DNA from: Opitutus sp.
GTDB taxonomy: Bacteria > Verrucomicrobiota > Verrucomicrobiia > Opitutales > Opitutaceae
DNA length: 64,000 nucleotides
Direction of reading: 5' to 3'
Assembly (NCBI GenBank): GCA_024998815.1
Contig: JACEUQ010000001.1
Coordinates: 1,116,001-1,180,000 of the forward strand
In this document: positions 1 to 9,244 of the stretch, piece by piece
Layout: the number at the start of each line of letters is the position of its first letter
How positions within the stretch are numbered: position 1 is the stretch's first letter
Notes under the pieces: model-generated
Told to the model about the DNA's origin: nothing
The model's database searches: none
Seen by the model: only the letters and a program-made list of their open reading frames with translations
Made by a program: the position numbers and the translations under genes

Positions 1-233
1 GCGTCGCCGGTGATGCCTTCGGCGTCGGTGGCCCAGGTGCGCCAGCGGAGGTGCTGGGCGAGGGGGGATTTGTAGGCGTCGTCGAAAAGTTCGAGCTGGG
101 TTTCGCGGTCGTCGAAGATTTTGAGGAAGAACATCCAGCCGAGCTGGGCCAGGCGCTGGGCGTCGCCATCGACACCGGCGTCTTTGCGCATGATGTCCTG
201 GATGGTTTTGATGAGATTGGAGACGTTGGCCAT
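1..233 (-). CDS. hsdM: HsdM, type I restriction-modification methyltransferase subunit (N-terminal part, runs off window)
   Basis: The first 77 residues of a protein whose remainder lies beyond the left edge. The N-terminus (MANVSNLIKTIQDIMRKDAG, then AQRLAQLGWMFFLKIFDDRE) is the helical HsdM_N domain that precedes the adenine-N6 methyltransferase domain of type I systems. HsdM pairs with the specificity subunit HsdS to methylate the recognition site and with HsdR to restrict unmodified DNA. The ATG at 233 is the only sensible start, and the gene follows the DUF3800 gene by 113 bp on the same strand, downstream of hsdR. The catalytic motifs (FxGxG, NPPY) and hsdS are not in the window, so activity cannot be judged. 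Confidence 0.9.
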   Translation of the reverse strand, partial: MANVSNLIKTIQDIMRKDAGVDGDAQRLAQLGWMFFLKIFDDRETQLELFDDAYKSPLAQHLRWRTWATDAEGITGD

Positions 234-346
234 GGGTAGTGACTGCTTGACTAAGTGGGAGCGTAAGGGAAGAGTACAAACAAGTTGGACTGGAAATTTC
301 CGGTCGGCGCTAGGCTTCTGGGATTTCCCGGAGGCCTTTCGCATTT

Positions 347-1108
347 CTAGGGCAGATGCTTGATGCCCCAGCCCTCGATTTTGCCGGACGGACTGCGCCA
401 GAGCTTGGACTCGATGATGTCGAAGGCGCGGTTTGGCTGGGTGGGGCGCAGGTGTTTTAAGCCAACGGGGCGGGCCATGAGATCGGTGAGTTGCAGACCG
501 GAGGAATTGGCGGACTTTGGAACCATGGCTAAGGAAAAAGGCAGCGGGCGGTGAAGCGCGTTGGCCCCATCGCAGACGCGACGAAAAGCCAACTCGAGTT
601 CGCAGTCTTCCTTCCGGCCCCGGCATTCGACAATCACCGGGGTGGTTTTGCCGCCTTGGCCACGATCATCAAGTTCACGAAAGACGCGCTCGAGCCCGAC
701 TTCCATGGCGTAGTCGTAGGGGCCGATATGGGTGTGGTAGCTTGCAACCAGGGCTGGTTTGTCGATGACCACGGCGACGACCGTGGCGGGGAGCGCCACC
801 ATAAGATCGCTTAGCCGCGAGAGGAACCGCTCGCGAAGGGGTTTTTGCAGGAGAAAGAGAAAGTGGCCGTGGGGTTTGCGAATCTCATGCTCATGGAGGA
901 CAACCTCGTCGTGCCCCCAGAACTCGAATTTGAACCGCTGGAGGTCGGGGCAGACCTGTGCGAGGTAGTCGTCCTTGCGAATGATACAGAACAGGAGAAC
1001 GAAGACGGGGTATTGGGGGTCGATCTTGGTGAGTTCGTGGTCGCCACTTTCGTCCACATAAACGAGGTAGTCGCCGTAGGGAATAGGCGATGCCGCAGGG
1101 GTGTTCAT
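347..1108 (-). CDS. DUF3800 domain protein between hsdR and hsdM
   Basis: A protein of 253 residues. The N-terminus carries the VDESGDHE motif and the C-terminus an LTDLMARPV segment, the two acidic signatures of DUF3800, a family of predicted RNase H-like fold often seen near restriction and other defence genes. Its biochemical role is not established. The start is set at the ATG at 1108, one base after the hsdR stop (arrangement TAA-C-ATG); a longer reading from 1180 would overlap hsdR and adds low-complexity residues. The tight junction with hsdR shows translation from the same message, so a role tied to the restriction system, such as an accessory nuclease or regulator, is an inference. 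Confidence 0.82.
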   Translation of the reverse strand: MNTPAASPIPYGDYLVYVDESGDHELTKIDPQYPVFVLLFCIIRKDDYLAQVCPDLQRFKFEFWGHDEVVLHEHEIRKPHGHFLFLLQKPLRERFLSRLSDLMVALPATVVAVVIDKPALVASYHTHIGPYDYAMEVGLERVFRELDDRGQGGKTTPVIVECRGRKEDCELELAFRRVCDGANALHRPLPFSLAMVPKSANSSGLQLTDLMARPVGLKHLRPTQPNRAFDIIESKLWRSPSGKIEGWGIKHLP

Positions 1109-1109
1109 G

Positions 1110-3494
1110 TTAGGCCGCTTTCTGGTAGAGGGCGGTTTCGAGTTCGCGGATGGCCGCGAGGTAGGCGGGCTTGCCGCCAAAAAGGGTGACGATTTCGATC
1201 GGCGTGCCGAACTTGGAGAGCGGATCGACTTTGAGGATTTCGAGGGACTCCACGCTGGTGATGCCGCTATCGGCGTATTTCTGGAGGAGCGCGTCGAGGA
1301 CGGCGCGGGCCTTGTCGCCGTACTTGCCGAAGACGTTGCGCTTTTTTACCTGGGTGGCGCGTTCCTTCCGGGTGAGCGGCGGCTGGTCAAAGGCGACGTG
1401 GCAGACGAGGTCGAAGGCGTCGTAATCGCGGCCGACGGCGGCGGCGAGTTCGTCGAGGAAAACACCCTGGGTTGCGAGCTCTTCCAGGATGGCCTGCTTT
1501 TTGTCGGCGTCGCGCCAGATGGCGAGGAAGGCGTCGAGGGAGGCGTAGGTCTGGCGGAGGGTTTTGCGGGAGTAGTCGCGGAGGGACTCGGTGATCAGCT
1601 TGCCGTTGGCGTCGAGGTATTGGACGCGCTCGGTGGCGACGCGGACCTCGACATCATGGACGACGTAACGGGTGGGTTTGCCGCCGGTCGGGCCGGTGGT
1701 GCCGGTGAAGGGATCGGAGCCGAGGCCGGTGGAGGACGGGTCTTCGGCGCAGGTGTCGTCGAAGGGAGGCGGCGGGGTGTCGGCGGGCGGGACCACGGGA
1801 TCGTCGGCACCGGGTTCGTAGATTTGCACGGGATCACCATCGAAATCGGGATCGGCAAAGAGGGCGGTGGCCCGTTTGAAATCCATGATGGTGAAGAAGA
1901 GTTTTTGGTAGTCCTCGTTGATGCGGGTGCCTCGGCCGATGATCTGCTTGAACTCGGTCATCGAGGCGATGCGGCGGTCGAGGACGATCAGTTGGCAAGT
2001 CTGGGCATCGACGCCGGTGCTCATCAGGCGGGAGGTGCAGGCGATGACCGGGTAGGTGGACTCGGGGTCGATGAAGTTATCGAGCTGGGCCTTGCCCTCG
2101 TCATTGTCGCCGGTGATGCGCATGACGTATTTGGGGTTGGCGGCGGCGAGGTCGGGGTTGGCGTTGACCAGGGCTTGGCGCATGCGCTCGGCGTGGTCGA
2201 TGTTCTCGCAGAAAATGATGGTCTTGGCGTACCGGTTGGTGGCGCGGAGGAACTCGGTGACCTTGGCGGCGACCAGGGCGGTGCGTTTTTCCAGGATGAC
2301 GGTGCGGTCGAAGTCGCGGTCGTTGTACTCGCGGTCCTCAATGAGTTGGCCGTGTTTGTCGGTCTGGCCGGACTCGGGACGCCAGCCGTCGAGGTCTTTG
2401 TCGATGCCTATGCGGACCACTTTGTAGGGGGCGAGGAAGCCGTCGGCGATGCCCTGGCGCAGCGAGTAAGTGTAGATGGGCGCGCCGAAGTATTCGATGT
2501 TGGAGACGTCCTTGGTCTCCTTCGGCGTGGCGGTGAGGCCGATCTGGGTGGCCGAGGTGAAGTAATCCAAAACCTTGCGCCAAGCGGCATCATCGGCGGC
2601 GCTGCCACGGTGGCACTCGTCCACCACGATGAGGTCGAAAAAGTCGGGGGAGAATTGGGTGTAGATGTTCTGCTCCTCCTCGGTGCCGGTGACGGCTTGA
2701 TAGAGGCAGAGGTAGATCTCGAAGGCCTTGTCGACGGTGCGATTGGTGATCTTGGTCATCGCCTGACCGAACGGTTTGAAATCGTTGGTCTTGGTCTGGT
2801 CGGCGAGAATGTTGCGATCGACGAGGAAGAGGATGCGTTTCTTGGCCCCGGACTTCCACAGCCGCCAGATGATTTGGAAGGCGGTGTAGGTCTTGCCGGT
2901 GCCGGTGGCCATGACCAGCAGGATGCGTTTTTCGCCGCGAGCGATGGCGTCCACGGTGCGGTTAATGGCGACCAGTTGGTAGTAACGCAGGGACTTGCGG
3001 GAGCCGTCGTCGTAGTAGTCCTGGGTGGCGATGGCGGTCTGGTCGGCGGAGTAACCCTTGGCGGCGCGGTAGCGGGTCCAGAGTTGCTCGGGCGAAGGGA
3101 ACTGGTTGAGGGGGATTTCGCGGGTCACCGGGCCGCTGGTGACGGTGCGGTCGTGCTCCAGGAAGGCGTCGCCGTTGGAGCTGTAGGCGAAGGGGACATC
3201 GAGGGTTTCGGCGTAATCGAGGGCCTGCTGCATGCCCGCGCCGACGGTGTGGGTGTTGTCCTTGGCCTCGATGACGGCGAGCGGGAGGTTCGGTTTGTAG
3301 GAGAGGATGTAGTCGGCCTTCTTGGCCTCACCGCGTGAAACCAGTTTGCCGCGAACAATGACGCGGCCCTTGGTGAAATAGGCCTCCTCGCGGATTTGGG
3401 TCATCAGGTCCCAGCCGGCACCGGTGGGCGCAACCAGCGCCGGGGTGATGAACTTGGTCCGGATGTCCGTTTCCGTGAGGGCTTTTTTGTTCAT
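1110..3494 (-). CDS. hsdR: HsdR, type I restriction enzyme ATP-dependent motor/nuclease subunit
   Basis: A 794-residue HsdR of the EcoEI-like class. Residues 60-78 hold the PD-(D/E)xK nuclease core (D61, then E76-A-K78 in VIEAKDN). The superfamily 2 helicase follows, with Walker A MATGTGKT (about 195-202), DECH box (292-295), GLTATP, and the later QIIGRGTR motif VI. After an acidic, proline-rich linker, the last ~190 residues match the EcoEI-type C-terminal domain that docks on the methyltransferase. In the cell it translocates DNA using ATP and cleaves it when HsdM/HsdS meet unmethylated sites. It is first in a minus-strand operon with the DUF3800 gene and hsdM. All key motifs are intact, so the subunit looks functional. 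Confidence 0.95.
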   Translation of the reverse strand: MNKKALTETDIRTKFITPALVAPTGAGWDLMTQIREEAYFTKGRVIVRGKLVSRGEAKKADYILSYKPNLPLAVIEAKDNTHTVGAGMQQALDYAETLDVPFAYSSNGDAFLEHDRTVTSGPVTREIPLNQFPSPEQLWTRYRAAKGYSADQTAIATQDYYDDGSRKSLRYYQLVAINRTVDAIARGEKRILLVMATGTGKTYTAFQIIWRLWKSGAKKRILFLVDRNILADQTKTNDFKPFGQAMTKITNRTVDKAFEIYLCLYQAVTGTEEEQNIYTQFSPDFFDLIVVDECHRGSAADDAAWRKVLDYFTSATQIGLTATPKETKDVSNIEYFGAPIYTYSLRQGIADGFLAPYKVVRIGIDKDLDGWRPESGQTDKHGQLIEDREYNDRDFDRTVILEKRTALVAAKVTEFLRATNRYAKTIIFCENIDHAERMRQALVNANPDLAAANPKYVMRITGDNDEGKAQLDNFIDPESTYPVIACTSRLMSTGVDAQTCQLIVLDRRIASMTEFKQIIGRGTRINEDYQKLFFTIMDFKRATALFADPDFDGDPVQIYEPGADDPVVPPADTPPPPFDDTCAEDPSSTGLGSDPFTGTTGPTGGKPTRYVVHDVEVRVATERVQYLDANGKLITESLRDYSRKTLRQTYASLDAFLAIWRDADKKQAILEELATQGVFLDELAAAVGRDYDAFDLVCHVAFDQPPLTRKERATQVKKRNVFGKYGDKARAVLDALLQKYADSGITSVESLEILKVDPLSKFGTPIEIVTLFGGKPAYLAAIRELETALYQKAA

Positions 3495-3952
3495 GCGGCG
3501 GACGGGCGGGCGGATGGATTGATGTGGAGGGGCGTGGCGCGAGCCGGGGCGGAAGCGGCGGGGGACGGGGTGGTGGAAGACTTAGCGCGCGCCATGGATG
3601 CGGAGGTTTGTGAGTAGGGGGAGCGCGGTGAGCAACGCTGGGGTTGGGGGAAATGCGCGGGGGATTTACAGGTGAGGAATCGGTCGCCCCAACGAAACTT
3701 CATGACGCCACGCGGGCTGCTGCTTCGCTGAAGCGTGGTTGTGTCAGTTCTGTCGGGCACTACCCTATCGGCCAGAACTGTTGCAGGTGATGTCGCTGGC
3801 ATGAAAAGCAAGCGGCAGGATTTCGCCCCTTGCATATGGGCACCAAAAAAGTTGAGAGAGGGAACGTTAGTGTATTTCGGCTGGGTTGGAGAAAACCCCA
3901 AACAGTTCTCACTTTACCCCGTTTCCGTTCTCACTTTCTACGCATCTGGAGA
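3495..3952. other. Gap upstream of hsdR, no gene recognised
   Basis: About 460 bases between the hsdR start and the tRNA terminator. Open frames here lack any recognisable family or conserved composition and are probably chance. The segment should hold the hsdR promoter, but no convincing -35/-10 pair or operator stands out. Confidence 0.5.
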
Positions 3953-3990
3953 ACAAAAAAACCCCGCATCTCGAAGGAGAAACGGGGTTT
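3953..3990 (-). terminator. Rho-independent terminator after tRNA-Gln
   Basis: Read on the minus strand, an AAACCCCG / CGGGGTTT stem closes over a loop of about 16 bases and is followed by a run of seven T. It lies ten bases past the tRNA-Gln CCA end, so it should end the tRNA transcript before the restriction operon. Confidence 0.8.
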
Positions 3991-3999
3991 ATAAAAGAA

Positions 4000-4073
4000 T
4001 GGCTGCCCGACTAGGGATCGAACCTAGACTAAGCGAGTCAGAGTCGCTTGTGCTACCATTACACCATCGAGCA
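4000..4073 (-). tRNA. tRNA-Gln(CTG)
   Basis: Full cloverleaf on the minus strand. The acceptor TGCTCGA pairs with TCGGGCA (one G-T pair) and the anticodon stem AGCGA/TCGCT holds the loop CTCTGAC, giving anticodon CTG (codon CAG). The T loop has GGTTCGATCC and the 3' CCA is encoded. Confidence 0.93.
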
Positions 4074-4111
4074 GTAAGGAAAATCGTGCGGGGGCGGGAA
4101 CGCACCCAAGT

Positions 4112-4186
4112 TGGAGCCGGCGATGGGATTCGAACCCGCAACCGCCTGTTTACAAAACAGGTGCTCTACCATTGAGCTACGCCGGC
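4112..4186 (-). tRNA. tRNA-Thr(TGT)
   Basis: Cloverleaf on the minus strand. The acceptor GCCGGCG pairs with CGCCGGC, the D arm is of the TAGCTCAATGGTAGAGCA type, and the anticodon stem CCTGT/ACAGG holds anticodon TGT (codon ACA). The T arm is GCGGGTTCGAATCCC and CCA is encoded. It lies between tRNA-Lys and tRNA-Gln on the same strand. Confidence 0.95.
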
Positions 4187-4237
4187 AAAAGGAAAACCGA
4201 CACGACAAAGAGATTTAAAGAACAATGCCTGACAACT

Positions 4238-4272
4238 AAAACCGCCCTCGGCTTGCGCCTCGGGCGGAAAAT
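4238..4272 (-). terminator. Probable terminator after tRNA-Lys
   Basis: On the minus strand CCGCCCGAGGC faces GCCGAGGGCGG across a CGCAA loop, with two mismatches in the stem, followed by TTTTAG. It lies directly after tRNA-Lys, so that tRNA may be a separate transcript from Thr and Gln. Confidence 0.6.
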
Positions 4273-4273
4273 T

Positions 4274-4348
<75 letters not shown>

Positions 4349-4598
4349 TAAAAACGAAAGATCAGACACTCGAATTACCCAGCTGTTTGTCAACGACCTT
4401 TTTGTTTTTTTTAACGCCCCTGTTCGCACCCACCCCACCCGAGGAAACGAAGTCGCCCGAACGCGAAATCCCAAGGGCCCAGCGGCGTTTTTTCTTCAGG
4501 AAAAACCGCCTCCGCGCCATGCGCTGTTCGCCTCCACCTCAATCACCCAAAAAACGCATCATCGCCCCCACCCTGTCGCAGGGGCGCAACGACACCGC

Positions 4599-5144
4599 TC
4601 ATTCCAACCCGAGCGCTTGTCGCCCAGCCGGGGAGATCATCTGCGGGGTCCAAATCGGATCCCAGACGATGTGCACCTTGGCCGACTCGACCGTCGGCAG
4701 CGCCGCAATTTTCTGCCGCGCATCTTCCGCAATCACCGGCCCCATGCCGCAACCCGGCGCGGTCAGCGTCATCTTCACCTCCAGCACGTGTCCGCCCGTC
4801 GCAGTCGACTCCACGCTGAGATCATAAATGAGGCCCAGATCAACGATGTTCACGGGGATTTCCGGGTCGAAACAGGTCTTCATTGCCGCCCATACCGCCG
4901 CCTCACTGAACTCGCCGGTAGCCACCGCAGTCACCTCGCCGCCCAGCTTCGCCAAATCAAAGCCGCTGAGCGCGTCCGCATGCTCACGGTTGATGCGAAA
5001 AAGCCCCCGGTCGGTGCGCACCGTGACGCTCCCGCCCAACGTCTGCATGACGTGGGCGTGGGTGCCTTCAGCCAATGTCACGGCGTCACCGGCAGGAATC
5101 AGCGTGGCCGGAATGGCGCGAGTCAGAGTGTAGTCAGATTTCAT
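4599..5144 (-). CDS. sufT: SufT-type iron-sulfur cluster assembly protein (DUF59/MIP18 family)
   Basis: A 181-residue protein. The N-terminal ~85 residues form the extension typical of SufT-type proteins, and the C-terminal half is a DUF59 domain with FDPEIPVNIVDLGLIYDL and MTLTAPGCGMGP, including the conserved cysteine of the family. Relatives help mature or transfer Fe-S clusters to target proteins in the cytosol. No other suf gene is present in the window. It starts 18 bp after the end of sppA on the same strand, so the two are probably cotranscribed, although no functional link is known. The family call is firm; the exact step in cluster assembly is not. Confidence 0.87.
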   Translation of the reverse strand: MKSDYTLTRAIPATLIPAGDAVTLAEGTHAHVMQTLGGSVTVRTDRGLFRINREHADALSGFDLAKLGGEVTAVATGEFSEAAVWAAMKTCFDPEIPVNIVDLGLIYDLSVESTATGGHVLEVKMTLTAPGCGMGPVIAEDARQKIAALPTVESAKVHIVWDPIWTPQMISPAGRQALGLE

Positions 5145-5162
5145 AAGAATGGTTAAAATGGT

Positions 5163-6959
5163 TCAGCGGACGTTTATCTCCAGCGGCAAACGCGCGTAGA
5201 TCCCGCGCGGGTCATTGAACTGTCCCAACACCTTGGCCTCCGACTTCAGGCCCTCGATGACCTGCGAAATCAGGCCCCGATGGGAACTCTCCATCGGCCG
5301 CACGTTCTCCAGCCAACTCTGCAACATCTCAGGAAAAGTCAGCGACTGCGGAAACTCGGTGAGTTGATAATCCGCCTCCACCGCCGCAGCCTTTGCCGCG
5401 TATGCAATCGCGGCGTCGAGTCCGCCCAGTTCATCGACCAGGCCGAGCTTAAGCGCCTCGCGCCCCGACCACACCCGCCCGCCCGCGATGCGGCGGACCT
5501 CGGCCGGCTCAAGTTCGCGCCCCTCGGCTACCTTGCGGATGAACTCCCCGTAGATCCACTCCACCATGCCCTGAAAAACCGCCAGTTCACCTTCGGTTTT
5601 GGGCCGCGAAATGGTGAAAATATCCGCGTAGCGCCCGGTCTTCACGCTGTCCCACGTCACGCCCAACTGGTTCGCCATTTTTTGTACGTCAAAGTGGATA
5701 CCCACCACGCCAATCGACCCGGTTATGGTGGTCGGCTCGGCAAAGATCCGGTCGCCGTAAGCGGAAATCCAATACCCTCCCGAGGCTGCGTAACTGCCCA
5801 TGGAAACGATCACCGGCTTGTCCTCCGCCGCGAGCCGTAGCTCGCGCTGAATGTGCTCCGAAGCCGTGGCTGAACCGCCGGGGCTGTTCACGCGCAAAAC
5901 GATGGCCTTCACGTCGTCGTCCTGGCGCAGCGCACGCAGCTCGCGGGCAAAACGCGCCCCGCCGACCTCGTCCCCCTCACCTTCACCGTCGACGATGGCG
6001 CCTTCCGCATAAATAACCGCGACCTGATGCGCGGGGCTGGACTTGGGCGCCGGCAAAGAGCGGGCATAGTCCGTGAGCGTAACCTGTTTAAACGCATCAG
6101 CCGGATCGGTCACCCCAGTGGCTTTTTTGAGCTGCTCCAACACCTCGTCACGATAGGCCAGCCGGTCGACCAGATGCGCCTTTAGCGCGGACTCGGGCCG
6201 GATCACGCCCTCGGCATCGATTAACTCCTGCAACTTGGCCGCAGGCTGTTTGCGGTCGGCGGCGATATCCCCGCGCAGATCACCCCAGAGATCGCCAAGC
6301 AGTTTCTCCATCTGCTCGCGATTGGCCGGGCTGAGATCCTTGCGCACGAAGGGTTCGGCGTAGGATTTGTAATCGCCCACCTTGGTCACCTGCACGCCCA
6401 CCCCGAAACGCTCAAAGGCCCCTGCATAAAAAGTCGGTTCGCTGGCCAGACCGGGCACCACCAGCGAGCCATAAGGATCCAGCACCAAGTCGGTGGAGCC
6501 GGCCGCCAAATAGAGGTCGCGAGTGGTCGCGAAATCCAAGTAGGCAACCACCGGTTTACCCGAGGCCCGAAAGGTCGCCAATGCCGCACGCACCTCAGAC
6601 AACACCGCAAAACCCGTGCCGTAGCCGCTGGGCGAAAGGCTGCCGAGCATGACCACCCCGGCGATATGCGGGTCGGTGGCCGCCGCCTTCAATGCGCGGG
6701 TCACCGTGCGCAACTGGACCGACTGGGCTTTGTCGCTGGCAAACAGCGAGCCGAGCCCCGCGCCATCAAACTCGGGCGGGGCATCCGTGATGTTGGCGCC
6801 AAGATCGAACACCAGATAAGTGCCAGGGGCCACGGCGACGGCCTTTTCTTCAAACGCAGAGGCCAAAAACAGAATGCCGCACGACACCAGCAGAAGACCC
6901 GTGACCGCGAAGGCCAAGCCCGCCAGCGTGCCAAGGAAGGAGGCAAAGAAATTCTTCAT
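5163..6959 (-). CDS. sppA: Signal peptide peptidase SppA, 67K (long) type
   Basis: A membrane serine protease of 598 residues, the double-domain form. One N-terminal membrane segment (about residues 8-35, TLAGLAFAVTGLLLVSCGIL) anchors it, and two crotonase-like SppA domains follow. The general base is K198 in VGDYKSYAEPF and the nucleophile is S393 in SYAASGGYWIS, the same split catalytic dyad as in Escherichia coli SppA. The enzyme degrades signal peptides left in the membrane after secretion. It is upstream of sufT with an 18 bp gap. Its upstream side is a 484 bp gap holding a repeat element. Length and catalytic residues match the family, so it should be active. Confidence 0.94.
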   Translation of the reverse strand: MKNFFASFLGTLAGLAFAVTGLLLVSCGILFLASAFEEKAVAVAPGTYLVFDLGANITDAPPEFDGAGLGSLFASDKAQSVQLRTVTRALKAAATDPHIAGVVMLGSLSPSGYGTGFAVLSEVRAALATFRASGKPVVAYLDFATTRDLYLAAGSTDLVLDPYGSLVVPGLASEPTFYAGAFERFGVGVQVTKVGDYKSYAEPFVRKDLSPANREQMEKLLGDLWGDLRGDIAADRKQPAAKLQELIDAEGVIRPESALKAHLVDRLAYRDEVLEQLKKATGVTDPADAFKQVTLTDYARSLPAPKSSPAHQVAVIYAEGAIVDGEGEGDEVGGARFARELRALRQDDDVKAIVLRVNSPGGSATASEHIQRELRLAAEDKPVIVSMGSYAASGGYWISAYGDRIFAEPTTITGSIGVVGIHFDVQKMANQLGVTWDSVKTGRYADIFTISRPKTEGELAVFQGMVEWIYGEFIRKVAEGRELEPAEVRRIAGGRVWSGREALKLGLVDELGGLDAAIAYAAKAAAVEADYQLTEFPQSLTFPEMLQSWLENVRPMESSHRGLISQVIEGLKSEAKVLGQFNDPRGIYARLPLEINVR

Positions 6960-7443
6960 AAAAAAGCACCTTAACTAGCCGCTCGGGGCACTGCCAAAGC
7001 TTTTCGCGTCAGCCAGCTATATGAGGACGGGGCGCCGCCCAACTGGCGTGCGGCGCCCCGATTTCCCCCCACCCGAGTTGAGTGCATTATACTCAGTAGC
7101 ATTCAAGTTGAGGCGGCATTCTTGAACTCACGCTCACGGCCACACTCGTTGTGAACACACGCCTTGTGGCCTTGAGCGTGAGCTCAGGGTGTTTGCCCAA
7201 ACGCATCCACCCCAGGAACCGATTGAGTTAAGAGCATCGTGATCGCGAATGAGTATTCCCATGCATGCGATCAAGCGGGCATTCGCCCCCCCGCGCTACA
7301 GGGGATAAACACTTGCACTAGGGCTTATTAAAACCAGAAACAAAGGCACCGAAAGCACCCAGCCGTCAGGCCCCTGGGTTTATTGCAGTCATTAGCCCGC
7401 CCACCGTATCACCGCGTTGCCGCTCATTTAATCCGATCCAAAG
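6960..7443. other. Gene-free spacer between divergent genes
   Basis: No gene recognised. The stretch must hold the promoters of sppA (minus) and of the conserved gene at 7444 (plus). Its main visible structure is the family B inverted repeat at 7121-7188; a short GC palindrome (ggggcgccgcc / gcggcgcccc) lies at about 7029-7062. Confidence 0.6.
7121..7188. repeat. Family B inverted repeat
   Basis: Arms reading cttgaactcacgctcacggc and, inverted, gccttgagcgtgagctcagg, separated by a short centre. Close relatives lie at 12525-12560, 35064-35094, 60470-60540 and 61687-61713. It could fold as a long hairpin in RNA. Confidence 0.8.
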
Positions 7444-8931
7444 ATGCCCAACTCCACTGACAAGCCCACTCCCAGCCGCAAGGCGCTCAGGATCAATCTC
7501 GACGAACTCAAATACGGCACGTTCGCCGAAATCGGCGCAGGTCAGGAAGTCGCACGGGTGTTCTTCCAAGTGGGGGGAGCCGCCGGCACCATCGCCAAAT
7601 CGATGTCGGCCTACGACATGACGTTTAGCGACATGATCTACGGCAAGGCCCCGCGTTATGTCTCACATGAACGGCTCGAGCTGATGCTCAGCCATGAGTA
7701 CAAACTGCTCAACGAACGCCTGGGCGAAAAACGCGGCGCCACCACCACCTTCTTCGTGTTTGCCGACACCGTTGCCGCCCGCAATTTCCGCGGGACCAAC
7801 GAATGCCACGGCTGGATGGGCGTTCGCTTCCAGACCGAGCCCTTTGGCCCCCCCAGCGACATCATGATCCATGTGCGCATGTGGGATAAGGACAACCTGC
7901 TCCAACAACAGGCGCTGGGCATCGTCGGCACCAACCTCATTTACGGGGCATTTTACCTTCGAGATCAGCCCGAGGAGCTCATCAAGTCGCTGCTCGATTC
8001 AGTCGGAGCCGACCGCATCGAGGTGGACATGCTGCGTATGACCGGCCCCGCATTTGGCGACATTGATAACCGCCTCATGTCGCTGCACCTGGTGCGCCAT
8101 AAACTCACCAACGCGGTCATGTTTGGCAATGGCGGCCGGGTGCTCCAGCCCTCCGAGTTTCTCTACAAAAAGGCCGTGCTCGTGGAGCGCGGCAGTTTCC
8201 GGCCGGTCACCTTGGTCAACGCGGACATGCTCGCCTGCGCGTGTGCCCAATTCACGCAGGAGCCCAAGGTGCAAAACCAGGAGTTGGTCCTGCTCATGGA
8301 AATCACCATGAACAACCTGCTCGCCTCGGGCGAACTGGATGCCACCGACTTCCTTTCCCGCGTCGATTTACTCGGGGCCATCGGGTTCAATGTGCTCATC
8401 TCGGACTACTCCGAATACTACCGCCTCATCGCCTACTTCCGGCGCTACACCCAAGAGATGATCGGCGTGGCGCTTGGGGTCAGTTCACTGCAGGCGATCT
8501 TCAACGAGAAATACTACGAGGAACTCCCCGGCGGAATTCTGGAGAGTTTTGGCCGTCTGTTTAAAAACGGGGTGAAGCTCTACATCTACCCGATGAATCC
8601 GCACGCCTATGACTACCACCGCGCCGTAGAAAACAGCGGCGGTGCAGGCGTAAACGTGCCGGTGCCGATCGCGGCTACCGAAGACCTGATCACTGCGGAA
8701 AACATGCAAGTTGAGCCGCACCTGCGCCACCTTTACAGCCACTTGATCGAAAACCACTACATCGAAAGCATCAAAGGCTTCTCGCCGGCGATCATGAGCA
8801 TTTACTCCCGCGATGTCTTGCAACGCATCAGTCGCGGTGACGCCAGCTGGGAAAAAATGGTTCCGCGTCCCGTGGCGGACGCGATCAAGGAGCGCCGCCT
8901 GTTCGGTTACGTTCCACCGAAGTCGCCCTGA
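7444..8931 (+). CDS. Conserved protein of unknown function
   Basis: A 495-residue protein with no signal peptide or membrane segment, so probably cytosolic. The N-terminal block KALRINLDELKYGTFAEIG followed by AGQEVARVFFQVGGAAGT is highly conserved in a family found in several bacterial phyla. As I recall it, members have been labelled 'TonB-dependent receptor' or 'nicotinate-nucleotide adenylyltransferase' without support. Neither label fits: there is no barrel-like C-terminus, no signal and no nucleotidyltransferase motif (HxGH). No Walker or metal motif is evident. It stands alone, between repeat-bearing spacers, with ATG at 7444. Function unknown; the high conservation and length suggest an enzyme or scaffold. 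Confidence 0.75.
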   Translation: MPNSTDKPTPSRKALRINLDELKYGTFAEIGAGQEVARVFFQVGGAAGTIAKSMSAYDMTFSDMIYGKAPRYVSHERLELMLSHEYKLLNERLGEKRGATTTFFVFADTVAARNFRGTNECHGWMGVRFQTEPFGPPSDIMIHVRMWDKDNLLQQQALGIVGTNLIYGAFYLRDQPEELIKSLLDSVGADRIEVDMLRMTGPAFGDIDNRLMSLHLVRHKLTNAVMFGNGGRVLQPSEFLYKKAVLVERGSFRPVTLVNADMLACACAQFTQEPKVQNQELVLLMEITMNNLLASGELDATDFLSRVDLLGAIGFNVLISDYSEYYRLIAYFRRYTQEMIGVALGVSSLQAIFNEKYYEELPGGILESFGRLFKNGVKLYIYPMNPHAYDYHRAVENSGGAGVNVPVPIAATEDLITAENMQVEPHLRHLYSHLIENHYIESIKGFSPAIMSIYSRDVLQRISRGDASWEKMVPRPVADAIKERRLFGYVPPKSP

Positions 8932-8962
8932 GTGGCGTTAGCGGATTCCCGCCCCGGAAGTG

Positions 8963-9044
8963 TAGCCGCAAAAGATCGCAGAGAGCGCAAAGAGGCGTCG
9001 GGATCGAGATTGTCTTTGCGATCCCTGCGTTCTTTTGCGGCAAA
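8963..9044. repeat. Family G inverted repeat
   Basis: Left arm gtagccgcaaaagatcgcag with agcgcaaagag; right arm ctttgcgatccctgcgttct then tttgcggc, in inverted orientation with internal mismatches. A second copy is at 29058-29137. Confidence 0.7.
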
Positions 9045-9127
9045 AATCCGATTCCGCTATGGCTATAGATACACCCAGACCGGAATGGCGCTTAGTTAAG
9101 GGCGCTATCGTCCGTCCTGATTAGATC

Positions 9128-9207
9128 GCCCCTTCAGGGCTTGTGCACTTTACACCATGATTCCTAGGGCGTTGCCCTAGGCTGTGGTAGAGAGCCCCGT
9201 TGGGGCG
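9128..9207. repeat. Family K palindromic element
   Basis: GC-rich segment starting gccccttcagggc and ending agagccccgttggggc, around a central palindrome cctagggcgttgccctagg at 9163-9181. The design resembles the short palindromic repeats scattered in many bacterial genomes. Only one copy is seen in this window. Confidence 0.5.
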
Positions 9208-9244
9208 GTCGGGCCTAACTCAGTGCCATTCCACCCAGACCGCG

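Larger units (their letters stand above)
8932..9244. other. Gene-free spacer filled by two repeat elements
   Basis: Convergent spacer between the conserved gene and ribD. No gene is visible. It contains the family G inverted repeat (8963-9044) and the family K palindromic element (9128-9207). Confidence 0.65.

Noticed and set aside
1101-3338. Very long plus-strand open frame opposite hsdR (745 codons)
   Set aside because: It is a GC-rich shadow of hsdR: Gly/Val/Asp-rich, no family features, and the minus strand has every HsdR motif.
3491-3901. 136-codon frame upstream of hsdR on the minus strand
   Set aside because: No family resemblance, Pro/Ser/Ala-rich at the end, and overlaps the hsdR start; likely chance.
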